DNA from: Patiria pectinifera
Taxonomy: Eukaryota > Echinodermata > Asteroidea > Valvatida > Asterinidae
Assembly (NCBI GenBank): GCA_029964075.1
Contig: CM057133.1
Span: 19,639,200-19,703,199 of the forward strand
Length of the DNA: 64,000 bases
Direction of reading: 5' to 3'
Shown: positions 46,060 through 57,429 of the stretch, in pieces
How positions within the stretch are numbered: the stretch's first letter is position 1
How the letters are laid out: every line of letters begins with the position of its first letter
Translations under genes and position numbers: made by a program
The notes under the pieces: generated by a model
Seen by the model: only the letters and a program-made list of their open reading frames with translations
Told to the model about the DNA's origin: nothing
Databases searched by the model: none

Positions 46060-48240
46060 AACATTTTAATAATGCTTTCAAGCATCCTTCATTGACGTAA
46101 CAAATGCAGATAAAGGACCAATAGCTAGTCTACAGCTGTCGCGGCTTCTTTCGAAATGGATACATATTTTTCAAAAAGAATTTTATTTTTCTCACGAGAG
46201 CTGGCTTGGCGTGATTACAACGATTTGATAGTCTTCGAAGTGCACAAAATACGTCAGCAACAACTTAACAGAACAAAACTTTCCACATTCCACAGAGGTC
46301 AATGTTATTTGAGTGTGACCTCATCAAGTTTATAATCACCTAATAACACCGCCGCGAATATAAAAAAAATCGGTTTGTTTTAATGGGTGCGGGTCGAGGA
46401 TCGTGTGAAATTGAAATACTATATGTTATTAACCTGTCGTCCAGCAGGTGCAATATGAGTAGGCTTGACAATTAAAACGACCGCACAGTAAAATTAGCTG
46501 CAATTTTTCAGCGGCGTTTTGTATGGAGATCGCCTTTCATTATATTACATGGTCTTGTGGAAGCCGCCTCCATCAAGCTACGGCCGACTGCGACGAAATT
46601 CACTCGTTCACACCTCCCTAATTAGTCTATAGAATATCACCTTGCACGGCAAGGAGACAGAGAGGGCTCCCCTGGCCAACGGGCGACACTCGGACTACCT
46701 AATATCCAAGAGACCAGCCTAGTTCGCAAACCACAATGCTTTTCGTTTCTTTCCTGCACAATATTTTGTGAACAAGATTATTCGACACCAGTGTCCTTGC
46801 GTGCAAGGCATATAGAGTACATGTATAAACGAGCAATGTGTACACAGAGTGACTAGCAAAACAAAGGGAAGGATTTATGTTTGGATGGGGGGGGGGGGGG
46901 TCGTTTAGCAGGCACTTGCTGTGTTTTTGGCATGATTTCCCTATTTTTGCGACCGTAAAGAGGGAGTTTTAGACCCCCTAACCCTCAAAAGAGGTCCTAT
47001 ATTACCGAATGTCACTTGCGACTCAAACTGGTTGAAGGCTGATGAAATTCGGGCAGTGCTATCGTATAGGATTTCCCCGGCGCCAATGAATAGGCCATGC
47101 GCGGTCCCATTGTGTAAACCAGATATCAGACGTATGAAAAGACTTCCAGTGAATCACCATTCTGATCATTGCGCACTGATATGATTTACAACCGACATCA
47201 TATCAGTGCGCATATTAGACCACTTTACCAGTTTGTCTTATTATTTTTATTGAAGCGTCGCCATTGCTTCAATCCAGGGAAGGGTCTTTCTCTCGATCAT
47301 AAGATCCTAGTTTGCACTTTCCTCCATATCGATTTTGTGAGCTTTTTTTGTAGCAAGGAGCGCATCGTATTTCAGTGAAACAGGTATCCTCCACGCTCGG
47401 TTGTATGGAATGGACACCAAGCAGGTCCGTTTAGTCATGAAATTCTATATAGGCATGGGAGAGAATAGCTAACCAGAAGCTATCAGGAAATGTATCTCCA
47501 GCTATCTGCTTCACTTGCCGAATACAATAATATTATATTGAGATATATTATATAAAAAAGAGATCGAATAGCTCTCATTCGTATCCAGGCGTAAAATACT
47601 ATGTTGCTGGTCGTTCAACTTTAATATAGGTTTTCCTGGACAATTTTGGAAAATGTGCATTTGAATTTGTAAAACATCAATTCAATCTGGCCCTGTTTTG
47701 AGAAAGACATATATATCCAGGTTTTGCTTTAGCAATATCAGCATAATTCACCATCATTCAAATTAATGAATAGGCGTAACGTTTCATTTAAAGGATTACA
47801 AATACTTGATTAGGCTTTCGGTTCGACGTATGCGTTGCCGATTATAGATTTTTAAAAGTTTTTGTTTTATTGTGACACGGGCTGAGTTGAAGTCTTTTGA
47901 TACAGGCCTAATTTCAATTGAAATAAAGTATACAATCATGATATAACTTTGATTGCATCACTAATTAATCAATGTATTGTATGCCTTATTGATCAATAAT
48001 GTGTTTGTTCTTAAATACACAAAGGCCTACGTAAAACGTAGGCAAATGAAATGTTAAAATGATATAAATCTGACAGGCATATTATTGGGACGGTAAAAGG
48101 AAACATCACATGTCATCTTACATGGGATCTGGGGACTTGTTATTGTTGGTTCTGTATTGTTATGTCTTTCTGTATTTCTTAAAGTTCTCTCTCATTTGAT
48201 CAGTTCGATTGTCTATCCGTCAATGACCTGTTTATACACC
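46060..48240. other. no gene recognised
   Basis: Mostly single-copy-looking DNA with a G tract at 46888-46900. A perfect hairpin lies at 47170-47212: arms TGCGCACTGATATGAT and its inverse around an 11-nt loop. Reading frames are short and lack splice context. Confidence 0.4.
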
Positions 48241-48257
48241 AAAAGACATCGAGGGAG

Positions 48258-49253
48258 ATGTCTGAGAATAGTGCACTTCGCAGGTGTCATCTCTCCATCT
48301 CTCCTGGAGTCAGAGGGATCTCCAGACTTGCAGGTTCACACCAGCTTAGACTCTTAATTGCGTCTTGGTCTCCAAATCTGTCCTGCCATTCAGGTAGCCC
48401 CAGCATGCGCTTCACTCCCGCTTTGAAAGCTGAGTGCGCCATTTCCGTTGGACTTAAGAATGGCGAGTACGGAGCAGCAGCTTGATGGTAAAATTGCCAG
48501 CATTAGGGGTGGTTAGGCTCGGATTATGCGTTCACCTGCGGGGAATAACATACCACATTACCGTACAGTTGTCGCTAAGAACTCCTCAAAAGTCCCTCTT
48601 TTCACAGTCCCTGATGATATCCTGTGAGCCACAAGTCCAACCTCACCAGAAATGGCAAACGTGGTGTTGACTTGCTTGCCTCTCTGGCCATGGACGACAC
48701 GCCTCGCTTGCACTCCATGAGGAGCGCGACCATAAGACCGACGGATCTGAAGTTGTAACCAGTCTCGTCAATGAACACAGTGCGTCCAAAGAACCCCAAC
48801 CAGTGAGAAACCAGTTTCCAAATATAACTCGTGCATCTAATACGCGTGGCTTATTCATGTGTTCTGGAACATCTTCCTCTAGTTTAAGAGTTATAAGCAT
48901 ATCATCTAGAGTTCTAGCGATGGTACTTGTGGTCACGAAGGGCTTATCGGGAAGATCAGCTCGCAGTTGAGCATTGAGTAGACGCAAATTTAGAAGGGGT
49001 TATCATATAGATATCGTTGAAGGGCATCTCTCATGTCGCCGTCAATCTTCTGGTTTATTGGTCCTCCTTTCGGCAGCTTGTTAATACGGCGACCATCTCG
49101 GAGATGTGTGCCAACGACTGATCTGGCCGTTGAGTGCTTGATGCCCAGCGTATCTGCTACCTGCAGATAGTCAGCGTCGTCAGCCTCAAGAGCATCGATG
49201 AGGCGATTTCGGTCAACGTCCGAGATTCGTCTGTATCTCCCTCTTGCAGCCAT
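48258..49253 (-). pseudogene. broken Tc1/mariner-IS630-type transposase
   Basis: Read leftwards from 49253: MAARGRYRRISDVDRNRLID, then a helix-turn-helix-like segment (YLQVADTLGIKHSTARSVV) and LRDGRRINKLPKGGPI. After a one-base frame change near 48990: LRADLPDKPFVTTSTIARTL and a linker. A second change near 48800 leads to VFIDETGYN (first catalytic Asp) and RSYGRAPHG / VNTTFAISGEVGLVAH in the next frame. Near the end comes APYSPFLSPTEMAHSAFK (third catalytic acidic residue). The expected DN-x-x-x-H block is not recognisable. At least three frame changes and internal stops: an inactive DNA transposon. Its inverted ends were not located. Confidence 0.85.
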
Positions 49254-50246
49254 TATTGAATATTTTAGGACGCCTATGTGAACTGTGACACTTGGCTATG
49301 TGCTGCGATTGTGACAAATGCTGAGAAAAAAAAGAAACCATTTTCTTCAGCTTGGGTTTTTATACAGTACTTGTTACAATAGTTGGCATGTTTCAAAAGA
49401 CTACAAAACTTGGTTTAGTTCAATCATATGAACATTCAAACATTCAATCATTCAATCAAACATTTCTCGTGTTACTTTTGTTAACACATAAATGAATTCC
49501 AATGCTTTACCATGCATACGTTAAATAACGCTGCGCGGGAAATCGGCTGCACGTTTACCGAAATAGATTGATGATAAATTAAAAGGAAAACAGGATTACG
49601 GATGTGACTTCGATTTCGCGTTACAATGAAATGTCAATATACTAAAATCAGTGCACCTTCTGGAAATCGTACGCTGATTTTTTTTTGGTTTACAACTGAA
49701 TGCACCTTCATGGAAATAGAATTATTATTTGTAAAATAGAAACAGGGATTTTGAACGTTCATTCTATTTCGCACGAAAACGATTGCTCTTTTTTACAAAT
49801 TCGTGTACACATTTTCCAAAATTGTCCAGGAAAACCTATATAATGGCACGAGATCCGCGGTATACTTGAAGACAAACGTGTACCGGTGTGGTGTGAAATT
49901 TGGACTAGGAAATACGGACTCGTTGGTTGTGTTGCGCACGCGCTTTCGTGAACATTATCTCCTGCGGCTGATCACTTGCATAATTTGACAAATGTGAGGA
50001 CAGGACAGCAGTCACACAGGGCCTATAGTGAGTTAATAAGGTTGAGATTAAAGGTTTACAGAAATAGGAAACAATGGCATAATGGTTTGAAACAGTAGCG
50101 AATAGGCCTACGTAAGAGATGAAAATTTGAGAATATCTTTGTGCCCCACCACGAAACAGACCCCTTCCTGGTTGTGACATCATGAAATCGGTATAGAATA
50201 ACATATAGCTTGCCAGATCTTGCTCACACAAACATATAGACACTTA

Positions 50247-50447
50247 CGTTTGTTTATGGTGTAAATCGAGGATTTTCTATTGTTCCTTTTCCCTTTTCCT
50301 TTGTTTATACTCCAAAAACATTTTTGCAACAGCTGTCATTGGTTTTGTACAATTTTTATAATCGAGGTGGTCCTCGATTAGGCTTACCGTCCTCAATTCA
50401 TCGATGATGTTGCACGTGTACGTCCTCGATTTACACCATAAACACAC
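50247..50447. mobile_element. MITE with GTTTATGGTGTAAATCGAGG ends, copy 3
   Basis: CGTTTGTTTATGGTGTAAAT at the left and TCGATTTACACCATAAACAC at the right. The inside is the inverse of the copies at 16806 and 44536 (TTTTGCAACAGCTGTCATTG, GGTCCTCGATTA). Confidence 0.75.
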
Positions 50448-51765
50448 AGATGGTGACCGGCATGCTGAGCGGTACTTTTCAGATGACGTCACAGTGAAAT
50501 AGGGACCCCTATTCGGGCGGAGAAAGTTATTATTCTGCCTTAAGAATCACAAGAATTCTCTAAAATCTTCAGTCACTTTATATACATCATTGTTGCAGAA
50601 CCATTAGTAGATTTTCCCCTGTTTATCTTTAAGCGGCACCTACCTGTCGGCTCAACCCCGGCCACAGTACCTTTGCTCGAATTGTTTAAATGAAGATTTT
50701 GCATAATAGCTTCTCCAAAACTCTCCAAAAGATTTATTTGAATTTTGCCCTTAATTCCTTCTCATAATGTGAAATTATTTAAAATTAAGCTCCTTTTTCC
50801 TTAAAAGTTGCTCCCCCGTTGCGGTTTTCGACATTCTGAAAGATTTGTTTTTTAATCGCTATGGATTTTTTTAACCGAGACATCGACCGAAAATAGTCTG
50901 CCAACGATTAGTTGAGAAATAGATATCCAAGTCATTTACGGCCAAAAAAATGCAGACGGATCTCCAGAGGCACAAATCAACCGAAAATAGAAGGTTGTTT
51001 TAACAGAGGATTGCAGACGCTTATTACAAAAGGTTGTACGAAAGTAGGGATTTTTATTTCTTCAAAATTAAAACATGAAAATAAATCAAAACATAAAACT
51101 TCGCCAGTAAAAAAAAAAAAAATCTCCAACTTGTTGAAAATCACGAGAAGAGCAACCGGTACGTTAAATCTATTTTTTTTTTTTTTGATTCAAGAATGTT
51201 AATTTCCCAAAATGTATCATTCCTTCCCAAATATTTGCAGGTACATGTTTGTGTATCTTTTGCATGCATCAGTCGTGGAAAAAAGTGAAGTATAAGCTTT
51301 TGTGGTTTTATTTTTTTCGTTTTGTTTTGTCCGTTTTCGTCTTAAGCGATTTTTCCCATAGACATTATTTTGCCGGGACCGAAGATATGTGTTTGTGATA
51401 ACCTGAATTTCGTCCTAACCGTTTTCGCTATAATGGGAGCCGACTGTATATGTATCTTTTGCATGCATCAGTCGTTTTTGTGTGTGAAAGATAGCAGGAT
51501 ATTTTTATTGTGTAACATAAAACTTATATCGAACCTTCATCAAAGAAGTACTTCGAAATGTTTATATTGTTGTAGAAGGGTAGTCTCGATTTGAGTGATT
51601 TTGGGTGAGCACGTTGGCGTCATCTTCCAAATAGAGAACAAAGTATGTATAAAATGGCTTTTATTTTAGAAAATAAAATAATTCAAAGAATGACGGATTT
51701 TATTGTTTAAAAAGATAATGAAGTTGTTTAGTATTGTCGCTTTGGGGCTCTTTAACAGGGCCTAA

Positions 51766-52131
51766 GGCCAAAAAAAAAGTCTCCGGTTTCTGGTATGGAG
51801 CTTGCCCAAAAAGTGGTGCGGCGACGCGGCTTTTTTTTTTGTTACCTGATTTTTTTTGCCTCACATGTCGGCGGATGACTGCAAACGGTGCCCGACTAAA
51901 CTTAGTGCAAATATATGGGAGTCCAGAGAGACCACATAAAGCTTATTCTCGATCATAACCCCATCCAAAAACACGTTAAAATTGTGCAGCAGCAGGATTC
52001 CAGTCAAACCAGTGAGTTTGGCGGCTTTGAGACATCATCTTTCATTGAAAAAAAAACCTTTTTCATTTTGCCGACGCGCATGGCTACGGCGACGCGCGCA
52101 CATACCAGAAACCGGAGACTTTTTTTTGGCC
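51766..52131. mobile_element. Harbinger-like MITE, copy 2, TAA target duplication
   Basis: TAA at 51763-51765 and 52132-52134. Ends GGCCAAAAAAAAAGTCTCC and GGAGACTTTTTTTTGGCC. Opposite orientation to the copy at 38201. Short frames inside are artefacts of the repeat. Confidence 0.82.
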
Positions 52132-52138
52132 TAATGGG

Positions 52139-52235
52139 GGATTGTTCTTGCGACTGTTTCCCGAAATCCTTAGGATTAGGGTTAGGGTTATAGGGTAGGG
52201 ATTTCGGGGAACATCGGTATACACCCCCTTATTTA
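52139..52235 (+). repeat. GGGGAACAT element with TTAGGG core, copy 3, short
   Basis: CCCGAAATCC, GATTAGGGTTAGGGTTATAG, then GGGATTTCGGGGAACATCGG. It starts just 8 bp after the Harbinger-like MITE. Confidence 0.65.
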
Positions 52236-52809
52236 CCACTGTGAGACCCTCCGAGATGTTTAGATTGAGGCTAGTAATGTGGCGTGTTGGTCCCACGCAT
52301 GGCAAGTCGGGTCACACAAGAAAAGGGAGCCTGACGAACAGTGACAAACTAATGCCTACCATGATACAGTTCCTTGGAATAGCTGTGGGCGTGATTTGAA
52401 TACTGGATGACTTGTGATTGGCTTTTGAGGAATTTGTGAATTTGGAACTGTGAATGGCAAGTTGCAAAATAATAGGTTTTTTTTACTAGTCAAAGCCTAT
52501 GCAGTACTCTTTTGTGTACCTGACTTCACTGAAAGATGGTTTACTGATTGGTTTTGATATCTCACTTATATACTGGTTTATACTGTATCTCACTGGCTTA
52601 ATATATCTCACTGACTGACTGCCACTTGATTGAGCCACCAAATTGATTGAGCACTCCACCCATGTGCATTAGTCTGGCGCCGATGAAATATTGTTTAATA
52701 TACTTCCATACAAGTTTATACAGGCAATAAGTCAAATTTTCATGAGATAGTACATTGTGTTGGGTTTTAATTGTAATTATATGATTCTGATATGGGGTGC
52801 CAATGAAAA

Positions 52810-53008
52810 ATTTAATCCTAAAAGAGGGATATCTCTATATCAAAATAGAGATATCTCTATAGTTTCTAATATTTCTAATAGAGATATCTCTGTTTCTAAC
52901 AGAAATATCTCTAGTTCTAACAGATATGTCTCTTTTTCTAATATCTCTATTCTAATTGAGAAACATCTCTATTAAAAATAGAGCTATTTTTGTATTTCGG
53001 GATTAAAT
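52810..53008. repeat. 200-bp element filled with AGAGATATCTCT units
   Basis: ATTTAATCC and GGATTAAAT are inverse tips. Between them GAGATATCTCT and TTTCTAATA words recur about ten times; the core AGATATCT is itself a palindrome. Confidence 0.6.
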
Positions 53009-53037
53009 GTTAACTTTGCTCACCATATTCAGACCTC

Positions 53038-53926
53038 CCTTGCAATCCGTTTCCGCAATCGGGTTCGTAAGACTCAGATTTGATTCATTGAAGTTTGCGA
53101 CTCGAGTCGACTCAAGTCATTTTAAGGAAGTGACTCAAGTCGAGTCAAGTCATGATTATGTAAAGAAGATCGAGTCGAGTCGATTCACAGTGTGTGGTCG
53201 AGTCGAGTCAAGTCGATTCAAATTTGTGCTAGAGTCAATTCGAGTCACTGGTATTTGAAAACCATCTAATAAATAAGGGAATGGAAGAAGGTACGCACTG
53301 CACCAACTTATTATGACGATCCTAAGACCCAACTGACAGCTTCCGCTTGACATTTCTACCAATTATCTACATTACGGCTCCCAGGAAGTCAAACTTCGGT
53401 TTCATCTCTGGGTTTGCTTCGGGTCTGGAATCAGTTTTATGCTGACAACATCCGATCCAAATTGCAACATCCTGATTATATCTAAATATCATTTAAAAGC
53501 AGAACAAACATTTAGCTAGTTAGTTCTAGTTCTAGTTAGTTAGGCTTAGGAAATCGCCAGGTTGATGATGAAATTCGTTTGAAAGTCTGGTTCCGGAATA
53601 TATGTGCACGTAGTAGTTTGTGCACTACATATAAAACCACGAGTTAGGAGTTTGTGATACAGGTATTTTGTATGCGATAAGCGGCCACAACTTGACGGTA
53701 ACGCGAAGTACGCAAACATGAATAGCTTTGTCGTGTACCGTAAGTTACTGCAAATATATTTTTGCACAGTTCGAATGTTTTTAGCATTCGAGTCGAGTCG
53801 AGTCGAGTCTTCTGTTGAGGGACTCGAGTCGAGTCGAGTCATTTGCTCGCAGTGACTCGAATTGAGTCGAGTCAATTACCCATTGCGACTCGAGTCAAGT
53901 CATTTACTGGACTCATTACAACCTTG
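53038..53926. mobile_element. probable hAT-like element with GAGTCGAGTC subterminal arrays
   Basis: Arrays of GAGTCGAGTC/GACTCGAGTC fill about 53100-53250 and 53785-53915. The right tip reads CTCATTACAACCTTG, i.e. CAAGGTTGTAATGAG inwards; the left tip is not clean. The 530-bp middle has no transposase. Confidence 0.5.
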
Positions 53927-55041
53927 TCGTAAGTGAATGCGTCATACACGCGCACGCACCACTGATAAAGTAGACTGGTCCCTTCCCCGTCCAAAATGGT
54001 AGCTAGCTTCCTTTTATAGCCATTGATTGGATAACCTCTGCGCTTGCGCAGCATGATTGTTTATTTTTTAAAACGACATGCACAGCTTTTTCCATGGATG
54101 ACATTTGAACACATGGTTATCAAAAAGACTGACTCTAGTCTACTGTCTAATTCAGTAGTTATATCGCCAGTGTCTCCACAAAGGCAACTTTCAGGCATTT
54201 TACTCCATTGGTTTTAAATACTGAAAAGTAGTGCCCCTTTATTGATAGTTGCTAGAGACACATTCGAATTTAGCTAAAATCGAAGCTCATCACCATAAAA
54301 ATTGCACATTAGTAGCCTGTTGCCATATTACAAATAAGTTAGTTCTGCGCAAACATGACCGTTGGGGTTTTGAATTCAGGGAGCGGGAATCACACCTATG
54401 CAAGTCCTGCATATAATGTGCATACATTAGGAGGAAAATGCATTCGGGATTCACTGCTAGCTACCTAGGACATATTGAAGTTCGAAGGACAATCGGATGA
54501 CCGGGAACCAGCCTATGGCTAAAGACACCGATATGTACTTGTTACGGTGTCATACGAAAATCGGACTCCTATGAACTCTGGACTCTCTCTACCCTATTAT
54601 TGGTTAAACCCTCTCACGTGACCGGTCATTCTCCAAATTATCTTCTCTTAGGCATGCGCAACACTACTAATGAGTCCGTATTTCGTAGAGTCCTAACTTC
54701 ACGCTACACCGATTCCAATGGTTCCAACGCTACTCTGTGTACAGTGAGCGTGGTTTAAGGTGAAATGACGTATCCAATATAATAATGTGTTATTAAGAAA
54801 ACACTTATATCCGGATGTTTAATGGAGTGACCCCTTACGAATTGCACGGTAGCAGCTCTACAAGGCTTGCCATGTCTTGTTTGTGCTTAATAATATATAT
54901 CAAGCTACAGGTAACATAGTTGAAAATATTGTATTCAGTGAATACTTTGATGTAGCACTCAGGTTTTGAAAAAATATCGTCATTTAATACTATAGTGTCC
55001 CGTTCAAAATACAAACTCAGGACTTTTTATGTTTAACCTTG

Positions 55042-55047
55042 TTTATT
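55042..55047 (-). promoter_or_regulatory. AATAAA poly(A) signal behind the candidate exon
   Basis: AATAAA on the minus strand (TTTATT on plus), downstream of the stop codon of the candidate exon 55089-55269. Confidence 0.4.
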
Positions 55048-55088
55048 CAAACATAAACTATAAAGTCCATACTTTCATGAGTTCAGTT

Positions 55089-55269
55089 TCAGTTGTGGGT
55101 TGAAGGTTGTGATTCATGTGAGATCCAATCTTCAATTTTATCATTAGTGTTTTGTCCAAGTGCATGATCAGACTTTTGTGCAGGATATGGACCTACCACA
55201 CATACTTTGGCAACACTGCCGAGAAGTGGTATCCCTTTTAATAAGCAACGGTTCCAGACTTTTGGAATC
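55089..55269 (-). CDS. candidate 3'-terminal exon of an unidentified minus-strand gene
   Basis: A good acceptor (pyrimidine-rich, ending TTTTTCAG) lies at 55270-55271. The exon opens in phase 1 and reads IPKVWNRCLLKGIPLLGSVA, then KVCVVGPYPAQKSDHALGQN and TNDKIEDWISHESQPSTHN, then TGA. An AATAAA poly(A) signal follows on the same strand at 55047-55042, 42 bp after the stop. I do not recognise the product, and no upstream exon was identified between 55.3 and 64 kb. It could also be a piece of an element. Confidence 0.35.
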
Positions 55270-55809
55270 CTGAAAAACATGGATATAAATGAGAAAATGA
55301 TATCGGAGCAATACAGACTATATTTTTACGGATGACCGAACGAACTGCGCTATGTAGAGTGAGCTAGCCCGGGGCCAAAGGCTCAGCGCCTCGGAAGACA
55401 TGATCTCAAAGATTAGTACTCTTTCATTTTCACTCGTCAAGTATAAAAGGACAACCACGTTCGCCGCTGTTGTGCCAAGAATTAACGGCTTATCGTCGGA
55501 AGAAGTGGGGGGGGGGGGGGGTTTGCTAGCGGTTTCGCCAAAAGCTTTTTAGACACTTGGATGCTGCTCACACCTCGCACGTGCGGGGAATCTGTCTAGA
55601 TTACAAGTTGAGCTGAAGGGGGCTCGTGGCCCCGGTTATATCCCCACAAGACAAGGCGAGCTTCCCCCTTAAGTGCGGGGAGGCGGGGGAGTGATTTCCT
55701 GTAAATCAGTCACTAACACACAACTCACGGAGTGGGCTTTCCTGAGGCTTGCTTTCCGAATCGGCCCTAATTGTTTTTCCCCTGCAGTTTCTGGGACTCC
55801 TTTGTGTTT

Positions 55810-55905
55810 TTTAAGCCACGTATGATCATTTTAAATTACCCAGAAAAGTCGATTTGACAACAAATCTTGCTCAAAGTAAAGGTAGGACTGCATGGTGTCA
55901 ATAAT
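55810..55905 (-). repeat. partial third copy of the duplicated region at 59.8-62 kb
   Basis: AAGCCACGTATGATCATT, AATTACCCAG and CTTGCTCAAAGTAAAG match the segment at about 61875-61955. Only about 95 bp is shared. Confidence 0.55.
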
Positions 55906-56642
55906 CTGTGAATTCCGCCTGCAATGGTATCGTTTGGACGAAAACCGATCTTGAAGGTGGTTTAAAAACAGGGTGCCTGCGGGCGCACTTTCTTACTTAT
56001 GTTAGCATCGCCATCCAGATACGTGACCCAGAATAGGTGGCCGCGGACATTTTTGTTTGTTTTACATTGGCTTAATTAAACTGGCTCCCAGACATATGCC
56101 CTTGAAACTCAATGGTGCTTATAGGTCTGGAGTGTTGAATGGTATCACAGAGCAACCAATGAAACCTGGTGTGCAAATGAAACAAATGTTGAGGACGTCA
56201 CTCCGCCCCGATCTATAGTGCATACGTTTTCTCCGTTTTCTAAAAATGTATAGCATAGTATCCGCTGAGCTGCAACTTCAACAGTTATGCACCCTAACTT
56301 CGCCGCCTCAAAAGGAAAAACAAAAAGCAAATTATTCTACGTAATTTAACCACAGAAGTTTTAGTTGTTAGTAAACTTATTTGATTTCAGTATTGCACTA
56401 TGAATATTAATCATTTCATTCTAGTTAGCCAACGGTTAAGTTAACCCTTTCATGCCAACAAGTGACGAATCCGATGGTTGAGGCTGCCTTTGCGACCTCT
56501 CTGGGTTTTTTTTGGTTTTTTTTTTACTTGGATCACACCAGCGTTTCACATCCGGTACTAATCACACAGCCTCCCCAACCTTTTATTTGTTTGTGTGTGT
56601 GGAATAAACTCATCATCGCCTACATACACCCCAACCTCAGAG

Positions 56643-56797
56643 CGGGTGCATACCTATGTTCCCGGCCCAATACCGATGTTCCCAAATATCGATGTTCTCC
56701 GAAATCCTTACCATATAACCCTAACCCTAATCCTAAGGATTTCGGGGAACATCGGTATTGGGGAACATAAGTATTGGGGAACATCGGGTAGACCCCC
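56643..56797 (+). repeat. GGGGAACAT palindromic element with TTAGGG core, copy 2
   Basis: GGGTGCATACCTATGTTCCC, repeated CCGATGTTCCC units, core ATAACCCTAACCCTAATCC, then GGATTTCGGGGAACATCGG and GGGGAACATCGGGTAGAC. Colinear with the inverse of 12177-12333. Confidence 0.72.
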
Positions 56798-56944
56798 TCA
56801 AAGCTATACAGCCTTAATTGTCAACAGTGCACTCACAGCCCCAACAACAATGAACACCCTGCAATATTAATACCCAAAAATGCCAGCTCATTAACACTGA
56901 CCCAATGATATCAATTGGACCCAACAATGTTCCATACAACATTC

Positions 56945-57415
56945 CTTAAACTGCAACTCCTCTAATGTCATCTAATGCCATCACTTGTACACACCTGTTT
57001 ACGTTGGACAGACAGGCTAGTCACAACGGCAACGGATGAGCAACCACAAATCTGACATCATGAACAGGGATAAACGGGGATGAGCAGAAGCCCGAAGTTG
57101 CTGAGCATTTTAATTGCATCGTTCACTTCACCACATGAGTTCTCAAACCAGGAGTGCGCATTTAAGACTAGACTTCATAGGTCGGGGAAGCTACTGAACG
57201 AAGGATTATTCACACCCTAAATATGAACAATATTCAACCAACAAGGAGTGAATAGGGACTCCGGCTTTTTATCACAGCATGCACAGTACAATTAGTCACC
57301 ACCAGCCTATGTTTGAACTCTTCACCCAGACAGTATATTGACTCTGACTGGGGTTGTCTCTCATCATTGCATCTGATGAAGCAGCTGTAGCTATGAAAGC
57401 TTATGCCATAATTTT
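56945..57415 (+). mobile_element. broken Penelope-like element, GIY-YIG endonuclease end
   Basis: Translated pieces in order give CNSSNVI, VYVGQTG, RQRMSNHKSDIM, AEHF and RIIHTLNMNNIQPTR. These match the C-terminal GIY-YIG endonuclease of Penelope-like retroelements (V-Y-V-G-Q-T, then K-S-D-I, then the V-A-E-H-F block). The trailing TCTGATGAAGCAGCTGTAGC resembles the usual 3' region of such elements. Several breaks; the reverse-transcriptase part is absent. Confidence 0.72.
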
Positions 57416-57429
57416 AATTTTCGTTAGTC

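Noticed and set aside
48157-48670. Plus-strand frames opposite the transposase
   Set aside because: Shadows of the minus-strand transposase, whose motifs read in the other direction.
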